Source: an uncultured Muribaculaceae bacterium (lineage in GTDB: Bacteria; Bacteroidota; Bacteroidia; Bacteroidales; Muribaculaceae). From it: a stretch of 64,000 nt of DNA. The position numbers and the translations under genes are program-made. A model generated the notes under the pieces. That model saw nothing but the letters and a program-made list of their open reading frames with translations. It was not told the origin of the DNA and made no database searches. Shown here one piece after another: positions 1 to 8,425 of the stretch. Every line of letters starts with the position of its first letter. Within the stretch, counting starts at the first letter, position 1. The stretch spans positions 43,546 through 107,545 of the forward strand of contig CANNVE010000009.1 of assembly GCA_947525975.1 (NCBI GenBank), written 5' to 3'.

Positions 1-278
1 GCGGAGTGCCTTTGCAGCTCTACTGCTTCACCAACACCTCGGCATGGATCGACTACGAGCACATACAAGCCATGGTGTTTGAGCATGTGGCCGTGACTAT
101 GGCCAAATTCCATCTCTACACATTCGAGAACGCTTCAGGCCGCGACACTATCGTAGACGGATACATGAGCAACGGGCGCCTGCCCGACGGCCTGCTCGGC
201 ATCCCCTACCCATTCTATCTTGGAGCCGACAATCCCGAAAACCCGGGAGCACAGCCCAAGGCCCCGGCCAAACAATAA
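1..278 (+). CDS. MscS-family mechanosensitive channel, C-terminal end (5' partial)
   Basis: The reading frame is open from the window edge (codons start at base 3) to a TAA at 276-278, so only the last ~90 residues are visible. The GVPLQLYCFTNT segment followed by WIDYEHIQAMVFEHV resembles the cytoplasmic C-terminal domain of YbdG/MscS-type channels, which gate on membrane tension during osmotic downshock. No membrane segment lies inside the window, so the family call rests on this C-terminal pattern alone. The tail is proline-rich and disordered (PENPGAQPKAPAKQ). The stop codon is embedded in the terminator stem that follows. The ORF-track GTG start at base 6 is an edge artefact. Confidence 0.6.
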   Translation, partial: GVPLQLYCFTNTSAWIDYEHIQAMVFEHVAVTMAKFHLYTFENASGRDTIVDGYMSNGRLPDGLLGIPYPFYLGADNPENPGAQPKAPAKQ

Positions 279-319
279 AGAAAAGCGATATGGCTCAGAG
301 CCATATCGCTTTTCTTTAT
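275..319. terminator. Bidirectional hairpin terminator
   Basis: A perfect 22-bp inverted repeat with a single-base centre: ATAAAGAAAAGCGATATGGCTC pairs completely with its reverse complement. It lies between convergent genes (the channel gene on + and the lipoprotein gene on -). A-rich and T-rich arm ends on both sides suit termination in both directions. The stem includes the stop codon of the upstream gene. Confidence 0.85.
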
Positions 320-335
320 GTTATCAGATCGGGTC

Positions 336-1193
336 TCACCAAGTGAAATGCACGTTATCCACATCTTCGTAACTGTTTTTTCCAACCATTGATGTGGGCA
401 GGCCGTTGGCATTGAGGGTCCATGTGAAGTTATTGAAGTAGATGTAGGTCTGGCCGGGATACATCTCTTCCAGGCTCTCATTGCGCAGGGGAAGGCTTTT
501 GGTGGCCTTGCCAAGCAGACCGGCGTAATATGCCACATCCATCTCATCCATGTCGATGTCGAAGCAATCGTCAAAAAGCATGATGCCGCCCTTGTTGGCG
601 ATAGGAGTCTTCACATCATCATTCACGTAGAGTATGATAGTCTCATCGACTGACTTATCGTCGCGGTCCAAAGTGGCTACTTTCGTGATGTTTCCGTCAG
701 TGTAAGTGATAGTAGTCACCTCGTTGCCTTCGCTGCGTATCATTGATTTGAGCTGGCCGTCAGCGTTGTATTCGAAATCCCATGTATCCTCATCGTTGTC
801 CTCATCGTCAGCGTAGACTTCCAGGGCATGCTTGATGTATCCGTCTTCGTTGAGCTGGATGTAGAATATGGCATCCAACTCGTCGTTATCGTAGAGCGAC
901 ATTGTCATGTCGTAGTTTGCTCGAGACACGGGTGAATAGTCGAATACTACCTTGGTTGTCTCATTGTATGAGCCTTCCTGGTATACCGATAAAATCTCTG
1001 TGACGCGGCCTTGGGCATCGGTCTTGATGTCGGCGCCGTCCACGCTCTTGGGAAGACCTGCGGGGAAGACTTCGGCCACATGGTCTGAATCGATCGGCCC
1101 TACGGGGCCGTCGTTGTCGTCGCTGCACGAAGTGAAGCCGATCATGGCCACACCGAGCGAAAGCAGCGCGGCGAAAAATTTGTTGTTGTTCAT
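336..1193 (-). CDS. DUF4595-like lipoprotein
   Basis: This 285-residue protein starts with a lipoprotein signal peptide (basic NNNK, hydrophobic core, lipobox GFTSC with Cys at about residue 23) followed by an acidic SDDNDGP linker, typical of Bacteroidetes surface or periplasmic lipoproteins. The body contains Y-x-x-x-G-x-L/I-type repeated beta units (YNADGQLKSM, YTDGNITKV), as I know them from the DUF4595 family. No catalytic motif is visible and the function is unknown. It is convergent with the upstream channel gene and has its own promoter (CAAAGTTA on the + strand at 1245). The antisense ORF inside it is a shadow. Confidence 0.75.
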   Translation of the reverse strand: MNNNKFFAALLSLGVAMIGFTSCSDDNDGPVGPIDSDHVAEVFPAGLPKSVDGADIKTDAQGRVTEILSVYQEGSYNETTKVVFDYSPVSRANYDMTMSLYDNDELDAIFYIQLNEDGYIKHALEVYADDEDNDEDTWDFEYNADGQLKSMIRSEGNEVTTITYTDGNITKVATLDRDDKSVDETIILYVNDDVKTPIANKGGIMLFDDCFDIDMDEMDVAYYAGLLGKATKSLPLRNESLEEMYPGQTYIYFNNFTWTLNANGLPTSMVGKNSYEDVDNVHFTW

Positions 1194-1244
1194 TTTTGGT
1201 TTTGGTGTTTGTGTATGTTATTTCATTTCCAACTTTTCAGACCG

Positions 1245-1252
1245 CAAAGTTA
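1245..1252 (-). promoter_or_regulatory. Bacteroidetes -7 promoter element for the lipoprotein gene
   Basis: TAACTTTG on the minus strand matches the Bacteroidetes -7 consensus TAnnTTTG and sits about 50 bases upstream of the lipoprotein ATG. Confidence 0.6.
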
Positions 1253-1321
1253 CTGAATTAATCCGGAACAAAAAAGCTAAAAAATCGGCGCGAGAAACCT
1301 TATTATATGGAGGATTTTCGC

Positions 1322-1329
1322 TTACTTTG
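1322..1329 (+). promoter_or_regulatory. Probable -7 element for the antiporter gene
   Basis: TTACTTTG, one base off TAnnTTTG, lies about 43 bases before the chosen ATG at 1372. It supports that start over the ORF-track start at 952, which would lie inside the lipoprotein gene. Confidence 0.45.
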
Positions 1330-1371
1330 CAATATGAGGCAAATCCGCCTTTCTCAAGCCCTCAAATAATA

Positions 1372-2859
1372 ATGGAGATAACCTTAAGCAACATCATGTT
1401 TCTCGCGGCTGTGCTGCTCCTCCTGAGCGTGTACGCCGCCAAGGCCGGAAGCCGGTTCGGGGTGCCTACGCTGGTGCTGTTCCTCGGCGTGGGCATGCTC
1501 TGCGGTGTCGACGGCTTCGGCATCCACTTTGACAGCGCCGAAGCGGTGCAGTTCATCGGCATGACAGCCTTGAGCATAATCCTATTCTCCGGCGGCCTCG
1601 ACACCGCCATAAAAGACATCAGGCCCATAGCCGGCCCGGGCATAGTGCTCGCCACGGTCGGCGTACTGCTCACTGCCGGAATTACCGGCGCTTTCATCTA
1701 TTTCCTTTTCAATTGGATAGCGCCCGAGGCGCATTTCGGCATCATGGAGTCGCTGCTGCTGGCCTCGATCATGTCATCGACCGATTCCGCCTCAGTGTTC
1801 TCGATACTCAATTCGTCGCGCACAGGCCTAAAGCAGAATCTCAAGCCCACGCTCGAGCTCGAGAGCGGCAGCAACGACCCGATGGCCTACCTGCTGGTGA
1901 TAATCCTCATCAGCATCATCGAAAGCGGGGCGCAGATGTCGGCTCCGCTGATATGGAAATCGCTGGCCATGCTCGCCACCCAGCTCGCGCTCGGCATCAT
2001 GTGCGGCGTGGCCTTTGGCTGGATCACCGTGCAGCTGGTCAACCGCCTTCGCATAGCCAACGAATTCCTATATCCGGTGATGATGATCGGATGCGTATTC
2101 CTGTCGTTCTCCCTCACCGAGATGCTCGGAGGCAACAGCTATCTGGCAGTGTACATCGCCGGAGTGGTCGTGGGCAACATGAAACTTAGCCTGAAGCGCT
2201 CGATCACCACATTCTTCGGCGGATTCACCTGGCTGTCGCAGATCATAATGTTCCTGTCGCTCGGCCTTCTGGTCAATCCGCACGAGCTCCTCACTCCCCA
2301 CGTGATCATCCCCGGGCTCCTGCTCGGCCTCTTCATGATATTGGCCGGCAGGCCGCTGTCGGTGTTCATATCGCTGCTGCCGTTCCGCAATTTCACGCTT
2401 AAGGCCCGGGCCTACATCTCTTGGGTGGGCCTGCGCGGCGCGGTGCCCATCATTTTCGCCACCTACGCCCTGGTATCGCCTGAGCTGCTGCATGCCCGCT
2501 ACATATTCAACATGGTGTTTTTCATCACCCTTCTATCCCTATTGATACAAGGCACCACCGTCAGGAGCATGGCCCAATGGCTTGGACTGACCGAGGAATG
2601 CCATCAAAGGGAATTCAACGTTGACTTCCCCGATGAGATCACGGCAGAGACAGCCGAGAAGGAAGTAGACGCCGCGATGCTCGCCGACGGCAACACCCTG
2701 AGCGAGGTGCGCATAGCCCCTGACACCCTGGTAATGCTCATAAAGCGCAACGGCGCCTATCTCGTGCCCACAGGCAAGACGCGCCTATTTCTCGGCGACA
2801 AGCTGCTGCTGATATCCTCGGCGGCAAGCCGTACGCAGAAGGCGAAAACCCACCGATAA
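1372..2859 (+). CDS. nhaP2: Potassium/proton antiporter (CPA1 family, NhaP2/CvrA type)
   Basis: The protein is 495 residues from ATG 1372. The first ~390 residues are a string of hydrophobic helices with CPA1 features: the FSGGLDT segment, SSTDSASVFSIL, and ELESGSNDPMAYLL, which carries the ND ion-binding pair. The C-terminal ~100 residues form a cytoplasmic RCK_C (TrkA_C)-like domain (LSEVRIAPDTLVMLIKR...GDKLLLIS). That arrangement marks NhaP2/CvrA proteins, which exchange K+ for H+ at the inner membrane for volume and pH control. The ORF-track start at 952 is rejected because it overlaps the lipoprotein gene and the promoter region. Confidence 0.85.
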   Translation: MEITLSNIMFLAAVLLLLSVYAAKAGSRFGVPTLVLFLGVGMLCGVDGFGIHFDSAEAVQFIGMTALSIILFSGGLDTAIKDIRPIAGPGIVLATVGVLLTAGITGAFIYFLFNWIAPEAHFGIMESLLLASIMSSTDSASVFSILNSSRTGLKQNLKPTLELESGSNDPMAYLLVIILISIIESGAQMSAPLIWKSLAMLATQLALGIMCGVAFGWITVQLVNRLRIANEFLYPVMMIGCVFLSFSLTEMLGGNSYLAVYIAGVVVGNMKLSLKRSITTFFGGFTWLSQIIMFLSLGLLVNPHELLTPHVIIPGLLLGLFMILAGRPLSVFISLLPFRNFTLKARAYISWVGLRGAVPIIFATYALVSPELLHARYIFNMVFFITLLSLLIQGTTVRSMAQWLGLTEECHQREFNVDFPDEITAETAEKEVDAAMLADGNTLSEVRIAPDTLVMLIKRNGAYLVPTGKTRLFLGDKLLLISSAASRTQKAKTHR

Positions 2860-2894
2860 GTCATCAAAGAAACACAGATAAAAATCTACCAAAC

Positions 2895-3965
2895 ATGAAA
2901 CTCAAAATCCTAATGGCCGCAACGGTTGCCGCGGCATCTTGCATCGGCATGTCGGCCAAAGGGCTGCCGGAAGAAAAAGACATGGCGGCATATCTGATGG
3001 TGTATTTCCTTGACTCTGACCACAGCCTGCACTATGCAATAAGCGATGACGGATACACCTTCACCGCCCTCAACGACAACAAGTCCGTGATCTCCGGCGA
3101 CAGCATCGCAGAGCAGCGGGGCATACGCGACCCGCACATATTCCGCGGTCCCGACGGGGCATTCTACATAGCCATGACCGACCTTCACATCTTCGGTCAG
3201 AGAGACGGCCTGCGGGAGAGCCATTGGGAACGCTCCGACGAATACGGCTGGGGCAACAACCGCGGCCTTGTGCTGATGAAATCTGATGATCTGATTGACT
3301 GGAGCCACAGCATCGTGCGCCTCGACAAGCTCTTTCCGGAAGAATACGGCGAGATCGGCTGCGCTTGGGCGCCGGAGGTAACCTATGACCCCGAAGCGGG
3401 AAAGATGATGGTGTATTTCACATTGCGCACAAGGGGCGAAAGGCTCGAAGGCGGAAAACCCGAAGAAAAGAAGACGCGCCTATTCTACGCTTACACCGAC
3501 CCCGACTTCACCACTTTCACCTCCAAGCCCGAGCTGCTCTTCACATATCCCGATCCCAATATACAGGTGCTCGACGCCGACATCATGCGCACTCCCGACG
3601 GCAGATACGTCATGACCTATTGCGCGCAGGAAAACCCCGGAGGCATCAAGATGGCCGTATCCGACAAAATCAACGGCGGATATGAATACCGGCCCGAATG
3701 GATCGACGCCGAGCCGGGCGCCTGCGAGGCGCCGACCGTGTGGAAACGCATAGGCGAGGACAAATGGGTGCTGATGTACGACGTATTCAGCATCAACCCG
3801 CATAATTTCGGATTTGTCGAGACCTCCGACTTCAAGACATTCACGCCCCTCGGCCATTTCAACGACGGAGTGATGAAAACCACTAATTTCTCCAGCCCCA
3901 AGCACGGCGCCGTCGTGCACATCACCAAGGCCGAAGCCGACAGGCTCAAAACCCATTGGAAATGA
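2895..3965 (+). CDS. Secreted glycoside hydrolase family 43 protein
   Basis: This 356-residue protein has a cleavable signal peptide (MKLKILMAATVAAASCIGMSA). The rest fits a GH43 five-bladed propeller. IRDPHIFRGPDG holds the blade-1 aspartate expected as general base, a second acidic residue lies in the CAWAPEVTYDPE segment, and the glutamate of CEAPTVWKR fits the general acid. GH43 enzymes are mostly arabinofuranosidases or xylosidases acting on plant polysaccharides; substrate cannot be read from sequence. No SusC/SusD pair flanks it, so it is not in a classical polysaccharide utilisation locus here. It lies 35 bases after the antiporter and is followed by a strong terminator. Confidence 0.85.
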   Translation: MKLKILMAATVAAASCIGMSAKGLPEEKDMAAYLMVYFLDSDHSLHYAISDDGYTFTALNDNKSVISGDSIAEQRGIRDPHIFRGPDGAFYIAMTDLHIFGQRDGLRESHWERSDEYGWGNNRGLVLMKSDDLIDWSHSIVRLDKLFPEEYGEIGCAWAPEVTYDPEAGKMMVYFTLRTRGERLEGGKPEEKKTRLFYAYTDPDFTTFTSKPELLFTYPDPNIQVLDADIMRTPDGRYVMTYCAQENPGGIKMAVSDKINGGYEYRPEWIDAEPGACEAPTVWKRIGEDKWVLMYDVFSINPHNFGFVETSDFKTFTPLGHFNDGVMKTTNFSSPKHGAVVHITKAEADRLKTHWK

Positions 3966-4011
3966 TCATAACGCCCCAAAAGCCGTAAAAAACCGCCACT
4001 TCTAACCACAG

Positions 4012-4046
4012 AGCCGCCGAGATACTCTCTCGGCGGCTTTTTTTTC
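4012..4046 (+). terminator. Rho-independent terminator after GH43 gene
   Basis: An 11-bp perfect GC-rich stem (AGCCGCCGAGA / TCTCGGCGGCT) with a 5-base loop runs into eight T residues. Confidence 0.9.
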
Positions 4047-4534
4047 GCAAAATACAGTCAATTACGATATGTTATACAGCATACACTCATTGTCATTTCA
4101 AATAATATTTGTAAATTTGCCTTTGTAGACCGCCATAGCAGACCGCCGCAGGCAGAGGCGAGGCTTGATTAAGCCCCCGCTCTGGGGTAAAGCGAAGCGG
4201 TATGTTTTAGACATAATTAAAAAGCGTTTATCCGCGCTGATTCTTGACTGCTTGAAATTCTCGCAAAATTTCGCGTCTATGTCAGGGATTGTGCAACGGT
4301 AGATGCCCGTGGATATGTAATATCATGCATCCGGCAGAATGCCTTGGGAAAGGTATAGCCGGACGCTATTGTTGCATATACAAGCGTGGGCTTCTGCGTT
4401 GCCGTCCGACATAGACAAGGCAATGCGAGAAGCCTCGATTCGTAGGACGGCAACAGATACAGATTCCTACGCTTTTTTCGTACAAACCAATCTAATGCCA
4501 ACGAGAGGAAGACCGCGGCATAAAAATTTACACG
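4047..4534. other. Long non-coding stretch with structured-looking RNA potential
   Basis: No convincing gene lies in these ~490 bases; the 67- and 74-codon ORFs have no protein-like character. A -7-like TAAATTTG lies near 4112 and is followed by GC-rich self-complementary segments: CCGGC...GCCGG around an inner GCCTTGGGAAAGGT hairpin at about 4330-4362, and GGGCTTCTGCGTTGCC facing GGCAATGCGAGAAGCC at about 4388-4433. AGACCGCC also occurs twice near 4127. It could be a leader or an independent structured RNA. I do not recognise an RNA family. Confidence 0.35.
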
Positions 4535-5560
4535 ATGGTTGATAATGCCAGACAGACTTTTCTTGAAAAATGGTGGAGCATCGCTTTTGCAATAGCGATC
4601 TTGGGAATTGCTGTTGTCACCGTATCCTTGGCCGATAGCCGTGAACTTCCATTGACAATAATTGGTGCGGTTCTTGGTGTGGCAATGACAGTCTTCGCCA
4701 CATTCTTTCTATTCAAGGGACAATCCAAACAGCAAATCGCGCTGCTGGAAGAACAACATCGTATAGAACGAGACCAGGAAAACGAAACAGAGATCTTCAA
4801 GCAGAAACTTAATGCTTACCAAAAGTTTCTTGATGCTCTTTGTAAATATGTAACAACAAAGAGCGATGGGGCACAGTCAGAACTGAAATTCCGAACTGCG
4901 GCTCTTGCCATGCATGGCGACACACAACAACTGACAGCTCTTAATCGAGAGATTTCAGAAATCATAGCTATCTATGATAATGAAGTGCCTGATGATAAGA
5001 TGCTAATACGAGCTCTGTTTTCAATTGCGGAATTATTTGGCAAAGAATTATATCCTGAAAAGACGTTTGTTCGTAACGCTGAATATGAGACTTCCATAGA
5101 GAATCTTGCACATATAATTGACGATAGTGCGTCAAGTTCTGAACTCAGTGAAATAGAGGCTGAGGATAAAGACAGTGAAAAGTCTGATGAGCAAGAGGCT
5201 GAAAACATGGAATCATGGGCACAGAAATTGTCTGAATTAAAATCGAATGGTTGGAATGTTGTGATAGATCCAGTTAAGGATACTATCTCATTGAGCAACT
5301 CTACGGCTCAAAATAATATATCCTTTTATAAAAAAGGCAGATTTTATATTGTTCAGGCGCAAGGCGCAGAAGGAGATGCGGAGTATTCTAAAACTCTTAA
5401 AACACTGCATAAAGGGTCTCGGCGCAGTAACATCTGGTGGCGTGAACTAACTTCACTGCCGAACTATGGTGTCAGCAATGGCCTCAGCAAGGCGGTTGAA
5501 ACCAACCCCAAAGCACGTGCTGTCGTGATTAAGTGGATTGACCGACTGATAAATTTCTAA
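4535..5560 (+). CDS. Uncharacterised two-TM membrane protein with long cytoplasmic region
   Basis: This 341-residue protein has two close hydrophobic helices near the N-terminus (about residues 12-33 and 36-58, the second being TIIGAVLGVAMTVFATFFLF). A charged, coiled-coil-like stretch follows (about 62-100), then a very acidic low-complexity linker (ELSEIEAEDKDSEKSDEQEAE). A folded C-terminal domain of about 120 residues is rich in Trp and Lys (RRSNIWWRELTSLPNYGV). I recognise no family. The gene is AT-rich compared with the flanking genes and lies 14 bases before the next gene, so the pair is probably one operon and horizontally acquired. The membrane anchor plus C-terminal domain resembles sensor/effector layouts of phage-defence pairs, but this is inference only. 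Confidence 0.7.
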   Translation: MVDNARQTFLEKWWSIAFAIAILGIAVVTVSLADSRELPLTIIGAVLGVAMTVFATFFLFKGQSKQQIALLEEQHRIERDQENETEIFKQKLNAYQKFLDALCKYVTTKSDGAQSELKFRTAALAMHGDTQQLTALNREISEIIAIYDNEVPDDKMLIRALFSIAELFGKELYPEKTFVRNAEYETSIENLAHIIDDSASSSELSEIEAEDKDSEKSDEQEAENMESWAQKLSELKSNGWNVVIDPVKDTISLSNSTAQNNISFYKKGRFYIVQAQGAEGDAEYSKTLKTLHKGSRRSNIWWRELTSLPNYGVSNGLSKAVETNPKARAVVIKWIDRLINF

Positions 5561-5574
5561 TTGTTATAATTACA

Positions 5575-6957
5575 ATGGCTAAAAAGAAGAATACATCAGC
5601 CGATGACGACTTGGGAAGTCTTTTTCTCAGGAAAGTTATTGATAGCGTTCCAACAATCATAGACACTGTGGGCAAAGTTGTGGCTAATGCAAAACCAGTT
5701 GAAAATTCAAAGCCTGCTGTTGTTCCATCAAAAAGTGAGAAACTATCAGAAGCCCCAACCGCCAATCATAAGGCTTCTGTAAAATCTCCGTATGCAATTT
5801 GGGAAGGAATCGGATGCTCTACTAAAACAGCTATGTTCATTGAAATGTCGTTGGTAGATGGTTTCATTGATGCCCAAGAACGAGCTTTAATTACAAAGAA
5901 AGCCTCTGAAGAAGGTGTTGACATGCAGGAACTCGATTTTCTCATCGCAAAAAAGCTCGAGGCCAACGAACTTATTAACAAAAATGCTGTCAAAGAGTTG
6001 TCCAATCTTTTCCGTGAGGCGACAAAAATGGCAGAGAAAGAAATTAAAGCGGACTCAAACGCTTTGGCTTCTGCGGTTCCTCAAGTCATGTCATTGGGCA
6101 AGGTTGCCTCAACATCTCATCCTGCGGTAGCCGGAGTCATGGTGGCTGGAGAAGTTGTTTCGACAATAGGCAATTTCATAAAAGAGCCATCAAAACTTAA
6201 TGAATTCAAGGCGGAGATAATCCGTATGATTCAAATACCGATGCTGCCTTCTGTCATCGTTGAATTCTTTGACTATGCCAATAGTCAGATAATTCAAGAG
6301 AAGCAGAAAAATGAAGGCAAAGGCTATTTTGAAATTTGTTCTGAGGCTCTCTTTGGCAAACAGCTTGATCTGGTTCCGATTTGGAATAACAAAATGACTC
6401 AAGTGATGACAAAAACTGTCCAACAGTTCGGTCATGATGAAAAGGTGATGGACTCCATCAAACCATATCGCATCACTCCTTTGAAAAAATTCATGGAAAT
6501 AAAAGACAACAACGATGCAGTCCTGACATTTCCAGTTCCTACATTAGCTCCTGACTTCATAGATTTATTGCGATACGTATTCAAACTATCACAAGACGCA
6601 AGATTCAAAGGAGGGGCACTTGGAGATGCCTATTATCATCTTTGCCAAAAGATGATAAATGACGGGAAGCATTTAGCCAATATATTCCCAAAAGTCGCCT
6701 CCGTCATTCAGGAATGTCGCCTTTCTCCTCTGTCTGAATTGAAAGCCAATATAGATAATCGTGACTTTTTGATAATGTTCAACATACCTGCGGATTTCAA
6801 CGATGCAAAGGAGGTGTTGCAATATTCCAGTTCAAAACCACAACTTAAAGAAGTGCATAAACGACTTTATAAACAAGCGGAACAAAAATTCAAAGAAACC
6901 CCCGATTTATTTGAGCAACTTAAACAGTTTAAACCTAAAGGGATATTCGGATTTTAA
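5575..6957 (+). CDS. Uncharacterised protein with TerB-like segment, partner of upstream membrane protein
   Basis: This 460-residue soluble protein has a disordered, Lys/Pro-rich first ~70 residues. At about 80-130 the pattern EMSLVDGFIDAQERALITKKASEEGVDMQELDFLI closely fits the acidic helical repeat of TerB-like domains (D-G-x-I-D...E...L...A...G). The remainder is largely alpha-helical, with an alanine/glycine-rich hydrophobic stretch (HPAVAGVMVAGEVVSTIGNF, about 185-204) that could contact membrane. No nuclease or NTPase motif is visible. The AT-rich composition matches the upstream partner, only 14 bases away. TerB domains are known in tellurite/stress and phage-restriction contexts; the role here is unknown. 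Confidence 0.7.
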   Translation: MAKKKNTSADDDLGSLFLRKVIDSVPTIIDTVGKVVANAKPVENSKPAVVPSKSEKLSEAPTANHKASVKSPYAIWEGIGCSTKTAMFIEMSLVDGFIDAQERALITKKASEEGVDMQELDFLIAKKLEANELINKNAVKELSNLFREATKMAEKEIKADSNALASAVPQVMSLGKVASTSHPAVAGVMVAGEVVSTIGNFIKEPSKLNEFKAEIIRMIQIPMLPSVIVEFFDYANSQIIQEKQKNEGKGYFEICSEALFGKQLDLVPIWNNKMTQVMTKTVQQFGHDEKVMDSIKPYRITPLKKFMEIKDNNDAVLTFPVPTLAPDFIDLLRYVFKLSQDARFKGGALGDAYYHLCQKMINDGKHLANIFPKVASVIQECRLSPLSELKANIDNRDFLIMFNIPADFNDAKEVLQYSSSKPQLKEVHKRLYKQAEQKFKETPDLFEQLKQFKPKGIFGF

Positions 6958-6980
6958 TAACAAAAAAATCTAAGACATGA

Positions 6981-7215
6981 ATCCCTGATGCAATTATTCA
7001 AGATCTTGATGGACTTAATGACAAGATAAGCGCGTTGATATCACAATTTGGCGAACTCAATGACTACATAGAGTCGGCTCAACGATGCGATAGAAAAAGA
7101 CAGGCTGAGTGTCATGAAAGCCAAGGAAAGATGGGAGCAAGCCAAAGGCAAGGAGGCGTGCCGCGACACGTTCAGGGCTTTTTTATCAGCCTTGGCGCAA
7201 GATTTGGACGTATAA
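6981..7215 (+). pseudogene. Frameshifted remnant of a small coiled-coil protein
   Basis: Two overlapping frames join into one plausible helical protein. The first reads IIQDLDGLNDKISALISQFG and on through ELNDYIE; about 7078 the sense continues in another frame as LNDAIEKDRLSVMKAKERWE and ends FLSALAQDLDV at a TAA (7213-7215). Heptad-like hydrophobic spacing persists across the junction. No start codon precedes the first segment, so both the 5' end and the frame are damaged. No family is recognised. Confidence 0.4.
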
Positions 7216-7266
7216 GGAAAACGACCAAAGGGGCACCCTCGCCGCAACTCAAATGCGACTATCACT

Positions 7267-7473
7267 GTGACGTATGGAGAAATTTCAGCTGATTGCGCCG
7301 TTACTGTTGAAGGCAAACAAGACGGCATCAACGCTATACCTGTGGATAAATCTGACACGATTATTGTCTACAACCTCCAGGGCATCAGAATTAAAGTTTC
7401 AAGTCCTGATGAAGTTAAAAACCTGCCAAGCGGCGTCTACATCATCAATGGGGAAAAAGTACTGATAAAGTAA
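7267..7473 (+). pseudogene. Fragment resembling a C-terminal sorting tail
   Basis: The 68-codon frame ends in VYNLQGIRIKV...LPSGVYIINGEKVLIK. This is the typical last ~50 residues of secreted Bacteroidetes proteins that end in a small beta-sandwich (NLQG...L..GVYII.G.K). Nothing resembling the large N-terminal part of such a protein precedes it, so it is best read as the 3' end of a deleted gene. It marks a rearrangement junction between the AT-rich pair and the two-component system. Confidence 0.5.
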
Positions 7474-7494
7474 AGTCCATACATTAGACAAGAT

Positions 7495-7543
7495 GCGGTC
7501 TGTAGAAATCCAGGACTCCAAGCCTGATATTCCTACAGACCGC
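7495..7543. terminator. Hairpin between remnant gene and two-component operon
   Basis: An 11-bp perfect inverted repeat GCGGTCTGTAG / CTACAGACCGC with a ~27-base loop follows the fragment stop. A second small hairpin (AATCCC / GGGATT, 7607-7629) lies further on. Neither has a long T tract, so terminator function is tentative. The rest of 7474-7747 holds no gene I can support. Confidence 0.35.
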
Positions 7544-7747
7544 TTTCCATACATAAACCATCACTGCACAAAGGCAAACGACCCAAAATCCGCGATGCAG
7601 AGGCTTAATCCCTGATTTCATCGGGGATTGGGCATGTCTCAAAAAACGGAAAGGCACGGCTTTCAAAAGCAATCTTTTATTGCGGCTTTGTGGCTGTGCC
7701 GACTTCGATCTTGACGGTGAAGCGGTCGGAATGCCCGCTGGAAATGA

Positions 7748-8425
7748 TCAGGCTTTCACCTGCAGGATGTATCCCTTCTTCTTGACCGAAACGATTGTCA
7801 AGGCCGGATCGGCGAGCATCTTGCGGATATAGGTGATCTGCACGTTCAGGGCCATGGAGTTGGCGTAGCTGGCATCTCCCCACACGGCTTCGAGTATGGC
7901 GTCGCGCTCCACGAGCTTGCCGACATTGACAGCCAGAATCGCGAGAATCTCCGACTGCCTCACCGACAGAGAGTGGGTCTCTTCCCCATACTGCAGCGTG
8001 GAAAGGCTGGGGCAGAATACCGTGGCACCCAGCCTATGCTCCACGTCCTGGCTTATCAGCTCGCTCTCAAACCTTTCGTTGATCTTGGCCATCAGTTCTT
8101 CAGGATAGAATGGCTTGGGGATGTAGTCATTCCCCTTAAGGGAAAATCCGTAGAGGCGGTCGACTTTGTCGGTGCGGTCTGTGAGGAAAAATATGATCAC
8201 TTTGCGGTCATTCTGCCGTATAATCCTCGCCAGCTCAAAGCCATTGATTCCGGGCATGTTTATGTCGAGAAGAATCAGATCCGGCGCCGACTCGCGGTAT
8301 GCCTCGAGCCCGGCGCTTCCATTTGGGGCGTATGCCACCTCATATCCTTCCGCCTCTATAAATCGCTTAAGCAGCAAGGAATTGGTCATGTCGTCATCGA
8401 CCAGCAGTATCTTTTTTCTTTTCAT
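7748..8425 (-). CDS. OmpR/PhoB-family response regulator
   Basis: This 225-residue protein has a receiver domain at 1-120, with the acidic pocket at D10-D12, phospho-acceptor D54 in LLDINMPG, and the conserved KP pair in YIPKPF. A winged-helix DNA-binding domain follows at about 130-225 (SVRQSEILAILAVN, NVQITYIRKML, VSVKKKGYIL). It is the downstream gene of a two-gene operon, and its ATG overlaps the stop of the histidine kinase by 4 bp, which indicates translational coupling. The likely targets include the divergent GLPGLI/outer-membrane-protein operon, as is common for this arrangement in Bacteroidetes; that is inference. Confidence 0.92.
   Translation of the reverse strand: MKRKKILLVDDDMTNSLLLKRFIEAEGYEVAYAPNGSAGLEAYRESAPDLILLDINMPGINGFELARIIRQNDRKVIIFFLTDRTDKVDRLYGFSLKGNDYIPKPFYPEELMAKINERFESELISQDVEHRLGATVFCPSLSTLQYGEETHSLSVRQSEILAILAVNVGKLVERDAILEAVWGDASYANSMALNVQITYIRKMLADPALTIVSVKKKGYILQVKA

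Noticed and set aside
952-1371. N-terminal extension of the antiporter ORF (635 aa)
   Set aside because: It overlaps the lipoprotein gene on the other strand and its promoter; the family start fits ATG 1372.
4297-7620. TCCCTGAT-type short repeats as ends of a mobile element
   Set aside because: Only 7-8 bases are shared, in mixed orientation, without a transposase or target duplication.
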